From Acanthaster planci (lineage: Eukaryota; Echinodermata; Asteroidea; Valvatida; Acanthasteridae): DNA of 64,000 nucleotides. Where the stretch lies: positions 3,505,296-3,569,295 of the forward strand of contig NW_019091368.1 of NCBI RefSeq assembly GCF_001949145.1. The letters run 5' to 3'. How positions within the stretch are numbered: position 1 is the stretch's first letter; each line of letters starts with the position of its first letter. Of the stretch, positions 1-12,000 are shown in pieces. The position numbers and the translations under genes are program-made. The notes below the pieces were generated by a model. The model saw only the letters and a program-made list of their open reading frames with translations. It was not told where the DNA came from and made no database searches.

Positions 1-3000
1 GCTGTTTCCTCTGTCTTCTGAGCCACAGCCAGCTCCAACGTTGTGATCTTGGAGTCCTTCTTGAGACTTGATGAGGCTAGCGTGGAGGCATGCTCCTTCA
101 AGTCCATTAAACTCGCCTGGTGAGACAAAACATTTGCAGGACTGGAATAATGATGAATTGTTTCTCCATAGATTAAAGGAATACCTCAATAACTCGCTTC
201 ATTCACAGGTTAAAACCCCATCTGCCACAATCCATGTCTATTGACAACTATCTGGTATCTGTCCACAAAGTCTGTTATAGTACTGGGCTAAAACACTAGA
301 GTGCTTGGAAGTACCCAACTACAAGACTTAAGTTCTTGTGAAGAACACAAGTTCAATACAAAAGTACTTAATAAGTATCCAACAACCATACTGAAGCACC
401 AGTGAAGTAGTTGACTTTAACACTGAAGTACCAATGAAGTGTTCAGCAACCATGCTGAAATACTAGTGAAGTACTTGACAATGAAGTACCTGTGAAATAC
501 TTGACTACAACAACAAAGTACTTCGAAAGTATTCCACTACACTTCTGAAATAGTGTTTTTGGCAAGTACTCAACAAAAAACTTAATACTTGTGAAGTACT
601 TGACTAAAATACTAATATACGGGTGAAGTGCTTGACTGCAGCACTTAAGTGCTGTGAAGCACTTGACTACTGAGAATACCAACCTCTTTCTCGCTGAGCT
701 CCTTCAGCAGGCTCTCCAGCCTTGCCTTGACCTCTTTGATCTGTCGCTGTTGGCCTTGCATCGCCTCCTCGTGCTCCCGGGTGCTGCGCTCCTTCTCCTC
801 CCTGGCCCGCTCCAGCGCCCGTCCCTTCTCCATCAGTGCATCCTCCAGGCTGGACACAGCGCTGTCTGAGCTGGTCTGCTCGGCCTGGGCAGCACTCAGC
901 TTAGCCCGCATCTGGTCACACTGCTCCTCCTTCTCCCGAAGCTGCTCCTGGAGGTTGTCAATCTGTTGCCATGATGATGGTAAGGCAAAAGAAGAAAATG
1001 AATCTTTTAAACTCAGGGTTTCTTGATTCAAGAGGAAAGGCTGTTTAGCATTTAGCACAAAACTGCTTGTAAATGCGAACTGGACATCACAAAGCATCTG
1101 CGTCAAAATTTTCCAAATATGAAACTGTATACCTTGTACATTTGCAATGCCATTCCAAAATATGCTTACATGTGAACAGCATCAGAAAGGGAGAAACTCT
1201 TTACCACAAGGGACATCTCATACAATGGACAAGTCAGCTTATCTACCTTTAAGATTATTTCCTTTTTTTCCTCATCAAGGAAACAAAACTGACAAACTTT
1301 TACGGACGGGATGGCATCCAATTTTAATCTCCATCAAAACAACATGGGTGTGATTTACCCTCTATGTGCATAAAATCAGTGTTTTGGAACATCCCCCCCC
1401 CAAAAAAAATTGTGTTAATGCACTTGGTTGAGTTTGGTTGCCAAGCCGAAAGTGATAGAACAACTCAAAATTAAACAACATGTTTAGTTTGACAGCTCCC
1501 CCAAAACAAACTCCATCCACGTTGGTTATTACTCACGGTAGCCACAATAAGATGAAGTCACAGCCACAGGCTAATACCAGCATGGCTACCTCGTGAAGGC
1601 CAAACAAAGGACTAAGTTACTTCCATGATCACCACTGAACCTTAATCCTTGTTTACGAGTATGACAAAACTATACATTACATTCAGTCTTGAAAAGAATT
1701 ACTGAGGACTGCGAAGAGTTTTCCTAAACGTTTAAACAAGAGGTGTCAACCGGGCATACCACAGAACAAAATAAGGGGAAAATGAGGAACAGCACGAAGA
1801 GCAGCAGTAAAATGGAACTGGTCACTGGTTAATTGATGCAAGTATTCTGACAATGCAGAATTCATCAAAGCCAAACACAAAGAGAGAGTGCAAAGAGGAA
1901 TAGAACAATCTTGCAAAAAGGTAGAAAAGAGAGAGGACTCAACATGTTCTATCCATGCCTTCAAAGATGTAACGTGGAAAACAATTAAATTGGAAAAAAA
2001 GCACACACTATTTCCGGGCAATAAATCTTTAATTCTGTGACTTACAATAAAAGATCATGTCATTGGACCAATATAAAAGCAATTTGGGGGGTTCACTTGT
2101 AGGTCAAAGGTCACCACTGCCCTTCTCAAAATACAGGCTAAGTCTGAACATGGATTTTCCTTCCGCCATAGTCTGAATCAACTGGCAATGGCTGGGATTT
2201 TCCCCTAGGTCTATGGTAAATTACAGCAGCCACTGGCCAGTGGCTTCTATAAGGGAAAATGTTATTCCATGCAGCAGCTGAGTGTGTAAGACACAGCTGT
2301 GGCTTATCTGGCCTTAAAATTTCCCTTGGAACCCTCCACCCATATGCGCCGTCCCATTTACAATTTTTTTTTTCAACAATTTGAGGGAATGTGATCATTT
2401 TCAGGATGATTATCTATGGGAGGAAAATGGGGCTGCAAATTGCGACCACTGACGAAAATAAAGCAAGAGACATCAATTTTTCTCATTTGATATGAAGCGA
2501 AATCCTCAGCAGTTTTACCCAAAGCTAGATAGTGAGAAAGGCCAATAGGATCATTTGCAATTATCCACAACGAAAACAGCAAAACTTTTGATCATGAAAA
2601 AATTACTTGAGACAAAAAACAGAGAGTTGGTACTGCATACCAAACTGTGAACATGTCATTATTGAGAGTACAATCTCAAGCATCAAAACTTGTGAAGTAG
2701 CATCGCGGCAGCATTATGATCTCCAACTGATTAATGCCAGTTACTGAGACAAAGATTACACTGTTATTTTATGATGTCCCACTGTATTATTCATAGGTCT
2801 GAACAAAGTGGATGCGTCGTTTACCTGGAGACATCAGAATATAATTATGGACTTCCAAGATAATCACCGATCTGCAATTTGTGATCGAGTGGCTGCCAAC
2901 TGAAGTGCAGGTGTAACTGCACATTGAGAAGAATATAAATTGGGCACAAGTTTTTCACCATTTTCTGGAGAAAGTACCTGACTTGGTGCTGAAACTTCAG

Positions 3001-6000
3001 ATGATGATACTTGTCTATGAAAGGGACCCAAGGAAGGTATGAACTGTGTCTTATTTTCGACTGAATGAGTACAAAAAACCTGTTGTGTGTGTGTGGGGAA
3101 TGTTTTTGAGCGGGGCACTAAATTTTTTTCAAAAAAAGTACCGTAACTCTGGCCTTGTTGGAATGGTTACATGCAGTGCGCATAAAGTCCACAGCACCAA
3201 CTCAGATTATAAGCACATGTACATCCATATCAGCAGGTTAGTCTATAAACAGGAAGCAACAAGCTCAGCTTGTTTCGGTTCTGTGAAAGCAAACTTGAAT
3301 ACAACTTATGTCACCACAAAGTTTAACAACGTTTCAAGTTTGGTAAAAGAACACCATTAAAAGCTTGATGACATCAAATTTGCATTTATGTTTGCTCTCA
3401 CATCAGGCACAAACTGGCCTTTTGAAAAATAAGAAACAAGAGCAGTAAATGCCAATGATCCTATGGGCCATTAGGCACACGGCTGACTATTAATAACACA
3501 GGCACTAAGAGAAGATAAGGAGTTGTTAGTGGGTTACAGTAGCGTAACTGGGGTGAAATTTCCGAGGGGGCACCTGGGGCTCACATCTTTCTCCAAGTGG
3601 GCATCAAAAGCAAATGAACTGAAGACTTATACAGAGGTTGTATACATTTCAACATTTCAAACAGTAGTGGGGAGCATTCCCCCAATAGTTAAGCCACTGG
3701 TGGGGTTAGTACGGCTGTCACCTTGATTTGAAGTATGTATTGTTTCCGCTCCTTGATGTCCATGGCATTAGTCAAATCAGAAAGCTTTGCGGGCAGCGAA
3801 GCAAAAAAAAACATAACGTAACAATAACACAAGATATGGATTAGAAGCCAGCTTGGTGAATTATCTGCTGAGGGCCGTGATGGTTTTAAAACAAATGACA
3901 AGCTAATACAATGTATTCAATGTAATTGTGATAAGTAGGATGATCATCAGGTCATGAAACCAAGATCAGCAGCCTACCCTCATAGGTGCCAATATATACT
4001 CCTGGGGGAGAGTGGCATGTGGGAGTAGAGTGACTTGCCTAGTGTAAGCAGCTGCTGGATTCAAACTTCCGATTCTCTGGCCGTGTCCGAAATGGGCTTC
4101 CAGAGCTACGGCTACGTCTACTGTCTACGCGTCTCCACGCATTTCCAATGGAGCAAAGACCTAGACCTAGCTCTAGACAACAGATTCGGATGCAGCCTCT
4201 GATCGAGAGTAAACAATTCTAACCACCTGGATCACTTGACCACATCCTTCCCCCACACACTATGAGGTAACAAGGTCTTAAATGGTTTTAAAAAGACAAG
4301 GAGGGATGGAGGGGTGCTATTCACTGTATGTTGGCTCAACAGCAATCAACGAGTCCACCTGATCCCAGCCCTCGTGGCAACATCCTTACAACAAGCACGG
4401 CACACAGCAGAAAGAGGAATGTCCTAGAGGACCCCTTACATGCACACGTATGTCCCTATACAACCAAACACTGTCTACACATATTGTTATCAAGCGCACC
4501 CCGTGGTATCTCAAACACTCCAAAACGTTTTGAGCACAGCCCTGTCAAAGAGAAGGGGATACCCTTTGCCACATACAGGCTACAGTGTATCTCCTAATTA
4601 TCTAGAAAGGGGAGCTGTAGCCAAGTCCACTGCAAGCCCAGAGAGGAATGAACAAGGACAAAGGAACTCTTTTTCTCAGTTGATTTGAATTGCAATTGAT
4701 CTTTGCAATCTATCCTCCGACTGGGATGACTTGTGACTGACTTTGGAGGACTCGACAACTGTGCCCATTGGATGCTAACTACTTCATTAACCCTAACTCC
4801 CTAGGGTGTGTGCAAAATCATATTAAAGTTGGAGGATTCAGGAATGTTAGGGTTAAAATTGCCTGACTGAAGCAAGTCCTCAGACTCCATTGAAGGTACA
4901 TGTGCATGTAAAAAGCTGTTCTATCGTTCACAATCCACTCAGCTGTTTGTTTTCAGAAGTGGTAACTCGTCTTCTGCTTAAGATCCTGCGGATATGTTCG
5001 GTGCTAATGTTGCCAAATTGCTTGCCAGCCAAGTACACGTACGTGCTCACAAACAGCTGCAGTACATGCTTTTGTGCTTTGAATTTTGTCGGCTTATGTA
5101 CAAACTTCCTGGCTCAATGAAGACAATATTTTTGATGCTTGTGAACACAAGGTCGATGGCATTACCTGGACTTCTCGGCTGTCATAGAAAAAAGTGCAGT
5201 GGAGACCAATAACAAATGGTCCTTTTGTTCCTTATGTCTCAAGCAAACTTGTACTAAGCGCTGATTGTTCCAAGTCCCCCCCCGCCTTTGTACCGTAAAC
5301 CATTATGGTTTCTATCCATTCGTCTTTCCTTATGAACTGACAATTCATACAAATGTTTCACTTCTTTGACGCTTATTTCTAAGCTCCAATCATCTAGACT
5401 GGAGATCACAAAATGCTTTCTACATAATCACAATCACTGTCTAGATATAACCACTGCAAGAGAAGGAAAGGCTGAAACACCCGTTGCCTGGCAACACGGA
5501 AGTGAGTAATATAAAAACCGACCTCACAAAGAGGAAAACATTTTCAGGAGATAAAGCATGTGCACGTACATATAAAACATAGCTGTATCATTCAAATTTG
5601 GGGGGGGATTAATTTTTTGAAAAGAACACTAAGAGTAAACATTTTTGCAAACTAGACTTTCCTTGAGGGTGGTTTTTTTAACACAGTTTGTACATTACAC
5701 ATACATGTACATGTACTCAACAAGGAGGATTATGCTAATGACAAAGTATGATCATGTGAATAACTTGTGGCACACTTTACATCTATCTCCTTCAATATTT
5801 TCAGTGTGTCATTCTTGAAACAGCACAATTGTTTCAGATCACTATCAGTTCCTATTAATTGGGATATAAAAATGTTTAAAATGCAATGATTGAGTTTACA
5901 AGATGCGAGAACGCAATAAAAAAATTTCACATGTTATTGATCTTGCTGCCCGCACAGTGGAACGACAAAAAGACTGACATCATCATCCAGGATAATCTGG

Positions 6001-9000
6001 ACTCAAGTCCAGCTCGCGTGACAATTTTGGATGACTCAACTTGAGCTACAAAAACTCAGTGACTGGTTACAACATTGGAACATCTCAAAAAGTCATTTAT
6101 CCCAACTACCAGTCACTTGCTTACATCGTACATGCTACCATGTATTTCGCTTGTTTTCACCTGCTAACCACCTGGGATCAATGTGGTGTGCTTAATGACT
6201 GTGTGAGAAATGAAACCTCATGTGCCCACTCATACAGAATGCTTTAATTGAAGATTTGGAAAAGCTGTACCTGTAACCAATTGAAAATGAGGAATTTGAA
6301 ATGCAAACCCATGAACTCACTCCTTCTTATGCACTTACTGCTTAAGTCCTGAAGAGATAAACTCACATGTGAAATGCACAATTGCTTCAACCAAACCACA
6401 CAATCTAGTATCTAAATAATGCACATGATGTGATGTTAAGACTAGAGAAAATACAAACAAATAGAAGTATCTCTTTTTCATAATGATGATAAGTTTCATG
6501 CCAAACACCAATTTTTCTCAAAGCCTGATCTGTTTGGACTCTTTACAGAGACTGTGACTTTGACATTAAACTTGGTGGCATGCTGCCGAGCATTCTGATC
6601 TGCAACTGTTTCAACGACATCCTGCGGATAGGAGCCATTGATTTCCCATGGTGGGGTCTGCTAATCTGCTGTAATAAGACGTTAATTTCATTACGCTGCC
6701 CGGACAGCATATGCGCGGCTGAAAACAAGTGTGGCTCTCAGACTCTTGTGTGTGGCTGTAATCAGTTTAGCGAGACGGTTAATTCTGGCTGATTTGATTC
6801 TCTGATGAGGTTGCAGAGAAGTTCCCTGAAAAAATCTGGACTTAACTTGAGAGTGACGGGCAGCAATTCCTCTGCTTGTGGTTCTGAATCAAACCTGGGC
6901 AATTGTTTGTGATTTGTTCTACTCTGTGGCTTTGTTTAGAGGGAGTGAGTCAACAATTCTCATCTGAGAAAAGATGATGTTTCACCCTCTACTTTTCGTC
7001 TAATTCGGACCGAGGACAGGTTGCCGAGTCTGAGGACCCACAGCACTGTCTTCTCTCTTGGTTTTATCCCCCGTATCCTGACTGTATGTACAGCACAAGA
7101 GCATTCACCCAAGACCCCCAGTGCACTGCCTGCACTGAAACGACAATGGATGTAGGCAAACACAAATGGAAAAACCTTACAGGTTCATCACATGTGTGTG
7201 TGATTTGCACATATTCCTGGTATTAGAGTCTGTGCACTTCTCCAGCCAGAATAAGTCAACAGTGAACGCGCTCTCCAGTGAAAGGCAACATGTAAAAGTG
7301 TATTATTAAAGCAGGCACGGTCGAAGCCTTTGTGTTTATGCATGTTGACTACCACAACAACAGCGGTCATTATCAACCCATTCATTTGTCATCTGGCAGT
7401 GAGGAATGGGACCCCAGTGTTTGCAGTCTGAACGGGGCTCCCGTCTGGGGCTGCCGCAACAAAAGTCAAATGAGCTGGAATTCTCTGCAGATTGAGTCCG
7501 GTTGATAATGGTTTTTGTCATGACTCATGATAAAGGCACTTACAACCATGCAAAGAATTTGTAAACAAGTTTTGCGCTGGCTGTTTGACTTGAACTTTGA
7601 GATACTGTAGTGACCTCTACTCGAGCAAAAAGTGATTTTTTTTTTAAATCAGATTCCGACCAAGATATTACTGATTTAGAAAGTTGTTGACACTATGCAC
7701 TTTGAGAATTGGCCCAGATAAACTAGGACTAATGTCTAGAAAACTTCGATTGGTGTCAAGGAAATTAGGCCAATCAAGTAGTCAAATAAGGAAGTTTTCA
7801 TTTGTTTTCTTGTGCTATATTTTAATGACTAAAGTTCAGTCAATAAGTCGTTTTCATTGGTAAAAACCTTCAAATACCAGGCATGCAACTTGGACTTTGA
7901 CAAAAAACGAGGAAATCCCAATCTTTACAAGACTTCAATGTTTTTCAATTTTCAACGGCAAGAGTGTGAAGTGAAAAACCATTAAATCAGTTGATCCGAG
8001 GACAAGTCGCATACCTGAAATATGGATGCTGATGTGTCATGGCAGAACAATCCTCTGGGACTGCCAAATATCTATAACCAGAGAGAGCTGTAACCACGAA
8101 CATTGCATTCATTTTAATGGCTTCAGCTGCTGAAACCAAAGTCCCAAGTTAAATGAATTTCCTGTGACTGGTGCAGAGAGTTAAATTGGGGCAATCCAAT
8201 GTCATTCTGTATGTACATGTACACACAATAGCCAACATTATGCAATGCAACATGCATGTACCTCAACCTGAACAGCAGTAATAAAAAACAATGCAGAGGG
8301 TATGAAAGATGCTGTGTTATTGTTTGTAATTCTTGCTTTGACACAAAGACTGTTTGTTTGTACCTTCCTCTGGAGTACGCCAATCTTGCGCTCCTTAATA
8401 TCCAGCATCTCTTTGAGTTCGTTGACCTCAGAGAAGCGCTTCGTCTTGTCCGTACTGAGAGTGCTCAGGAGTTGCTCTTTCCTGACAAGGGTCATCTCCT
8501 TTTCGTCGAGGCGTGCCCGCAAAGCTTCCACCTGATTGGTGCATTGATAAAAAAAAGAACGAGCAGTTGTGACCTAATTTTTCCTATGATGTCACCATAG
8601 TGCTGGACCTATGATGTGTTGTTATGGTAACAAATGCATAGTGTTGTGATGGTAATCTACCTATTCAAGATAAACTAGTCCAGCATGCAGGGTCCGCACA
8701 TGGTTGAAGCTGGCCGTAGGAACACGTGCGGTCCCCATGGCCAAGGCAGTCCACACGTGGTGGTATTATTTACATTTAGCACAACCAAGTCATGTGGATG
8801 AAAAAGGTCTATATGAGCTACAGGCTGCTAGAGCAGCTCTTTGAGTTAAAGGCATTCCATCTTGTACAATGTAAGTCAATAAGAACCCTAACCCCTATTT
8901 CACACACACAATGCCCATGTACAGAGAAAGAAACCAAACATAGTCAGAACAGGTTCCAATCACACGCGTACTAATATGGAGTGTGAGTGGTTACATACAC

Positions 9001-12000
9001 AAAAAAGCTCAAATTAAAAAAAAAAAGTTCCCATAATTTTGTATAAAAAACCTGAAATTCAGAGTAAAGATCTAATCATAAAAAGCTGCAATCGGCTGAA
9101 AAACTGGCTTCTCACACCCCTGCAGTAATTTGAATAATCTCCGGAAGTCCTGAGAGCACTTTGGGACAACAAGAAAAATCTCTAAGAACTCAGAGACTGG
9201 ATGATAATCCTTGCATGAAAAGGCATCCGATATCCAGAACAAAAAAACAGTAAAAAACCTGGCATGTTTTTGGTGCAGTGTTGACTCAGATGGCCCTGCG
9301 ATTGATCGTGGGGGTGGATAAATGATACACGACGCAATGAACCCCATAGGCTGAGTGGAAACAGGTTATTCGTGACACAGCAGATCAAAGGACCGAGCGG
9401 GGACCAATCGCTTGACAGGAGGGGACCTTCCAGTGGAATAAATTTATCAGTGCTGGGGTTCCAACACATAGACAGAAACAGAATTAAAGCTAATGATGAG
9501 ACAAACCAAAGCCAGATATTTATAGACCCTGTCTCGACATATATAGAGGTTTTCATGTGATGTAACATGACGGGCAAAGGCATTTCAGGAAGCGTACCAT
9601 GTCCATGGAGGTACATTTTCAAATCTATGTATTTCTGTTGGCAATTTCATTAATGCCAGAATGTTGAGAGACTCGGAAGGCTTGCGTTTCCCCACACACC
9701 CATTAAACTGAACGCTGACTGTCAAAAATCATGTGACTGAAAATGTTCTGTACTTCGACATAAACACGAAAAGGGGGAGGGCTCTGTCGAAACTTCCACT
9801 TCGGCATGTCCCTTCTTTGAAAGCAAGGGGGTACATAATGGCTAATCAAAATGCAACAGATTAACGCAACACAACACTATGCAACGGAAATGACAAAATG
9901 CAACCAATGAAATGAGAGCAAAACAAGCCAAGACTAGTTCAAGACATGGACTGGTGTAGCCAATGATCTCTACATCCTGATTGGATATTTCTGTACACAA
10001 ACAAACACTTCCTCTATGGTTCTGTCTTTGGTCATCCAAAGATGGCCACTACCACATTCTGCGCAGGAAAGCACATGACAGAAGTTCGTAATTTTCCATG
10101 TTTTCAAGCTGTATCGAGAGATAACTAAGTAATTTGAGGGTTACTTAGACATGGAACAATTTTTATCTCAATATCCTTGGCACAAACAAAAGTAAAATGA
10201 GTGCACATAGAAGCCTCTTTGAGATGTTGAGTCTACTGGTGAGACTTTAATTGAGCGCACAAATGCATTTGGGCCTCCAAAGATGGTACCAAGTGGCGTC
10301 CTGCCCTCACTCTCAACACACTCCGCAGTCAAAAATGTTGGGACCAGTGGGTCTGATCCCACTTCAAATCAAACTCAAACCCATTGGACTCCAACTCACG
10401 TCTGCCTGCAGGATGCTGGAGTGCTGCTCTTTGGCTGCCAGTGACTCCTTGAGCAGACTGACATGGGCCTGGTAGTCCTGATGCTGGTGGGTCAGCGTCT
10501 CGATCTTGGTCTGCAGCGCTTGCACCTCTGACGATTTCTTGTTGAGCTCGAGTTTGAGTTGATCGACCTGGGCATGTCAAACGGAAGAGTCAAGACAATT
10601 AATCGGCCTCTTTGATGTGTACTCCATTATGCATGAATGTACTGGAATTTCATCCCCTATTTTGAAATTCGTGAATTTGCCAGTGCAGAGGGACAGCAGA
10701 TGAGTTCGAGCTTTCCCATGTTACATGTGCTTTTTAAATGGGTTTTAATGTTTTCAGTGCAACAGAAAGTCCACTATCTTAAATTTTATTACAAAAATGC
10801 TAACAGCTTCACAGTTAGAGCACAATATAAATGTGGCTGTCCTCCACAGTACAAAGACTCATCAAGTTACATCCAAAATGCCCAAAGTTGTGTATACTTG
10901 AACAAAGGCCCAACAACCTTTACGTGAATACTTCATGAGAAAACAAGAAAGCCTCTTGAGCAGGAGAGTTTGTCTAATTGCATGCTCTCAGCTATATGAC
11001 ACAGGAAAGCATTTACATCAAGATGTTGACAGTTAGCGCGCAATATTTCTGGTTATGACAAAAGTCCATGCGACGTAAAAATTAAAAAGAAATGGAGCAA
11101 AACTGTATCAAATGATAACATCCAGCCAATGATGTTGTTAACCCTGGTGGCGTATTTTATGCTGGTAATCACTAAGCTGATGCCTTGCACTTCTCAGCGT
11201 TAACTGACCTATGATAAACACAAGCTGTTCTGTTTTCTTTTTTTTTTCCTTATCTGTTTTTTTCTTGCTGGTTGAAACCCATGGTGGGTCCCCGCCCTCA
11301 GGCTGTGAGAGGGGCTTGGAGAAAAAAGGCTAGTGCACTGTCCTCGGGTCTGAGAGGTCATGAAACCTTATAGGTCAGCAATGCCTGGGATGACTGCAGC
11401 TCATGCAGAGAGATCAGGAAATTAAGTCAGGTGAGAAGTGGTAGAATGGTCTACACTGACTTTATTGGGGCTGGGCGTGCTGTGCGATACTGCATATTGA
11501 GTCTGAAAAGGAGCTATCATAATAGATTTAGAGATCATACATTTTCAAAGCAAAAATGAGATAAATTTTGTCAAGACAAAATAAGTTTGAACTATTGCTG
11601 TCAAAGTCAAGTCGTGATTCATACTAATTTGGAATTGAAGACAGCAGAAGTCTCACAAGACTCTACTGAAGTGTAGTCTTCGTGTAGTTTGATAAAGCAT
11701 GCCTGTACACACTAATTACTCTCACAGCATGTGTGACACCATTAACACAGCACACAGCCATCAGGAGCATGAGGGCTCCTACAAGCAGGTCCAACAGGGG
11801 GACAAGCAGAACCGTGGGGAAGTTTCTGCAGCAATCGCACCTCCCTCCCCTCCTCTCCCCCGAGCTCACCTGGTTCTTGAGAAGCTTGGAATGGCTCTTG
11901 TAGTCATCTATCTCTCGTTGCCGGTCTTCCCGCTCCTCGGGGCTCAGCGAGCCCAGGGACCGCACCCTCCTCAGCTCATGCTCGTACTCCCGGACTCGAC

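Larger units (their letters stand above)
963..8363. other. ERC intron, 7.4 kb
   Basis: No coding exon is seen. The flanking exons join directly (GVLQRK to IDNLQEQL), as in the human protein, so none is missing. The intron holds a tRNA-derived SINE with a nested 119-bp element (about 3960-4260), a 70-bp TTAA-bounded repeat (4787-4856), a palindromic X-box (5483-5495) and scattered TACATGTA motifs. Confidence 0.75.
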
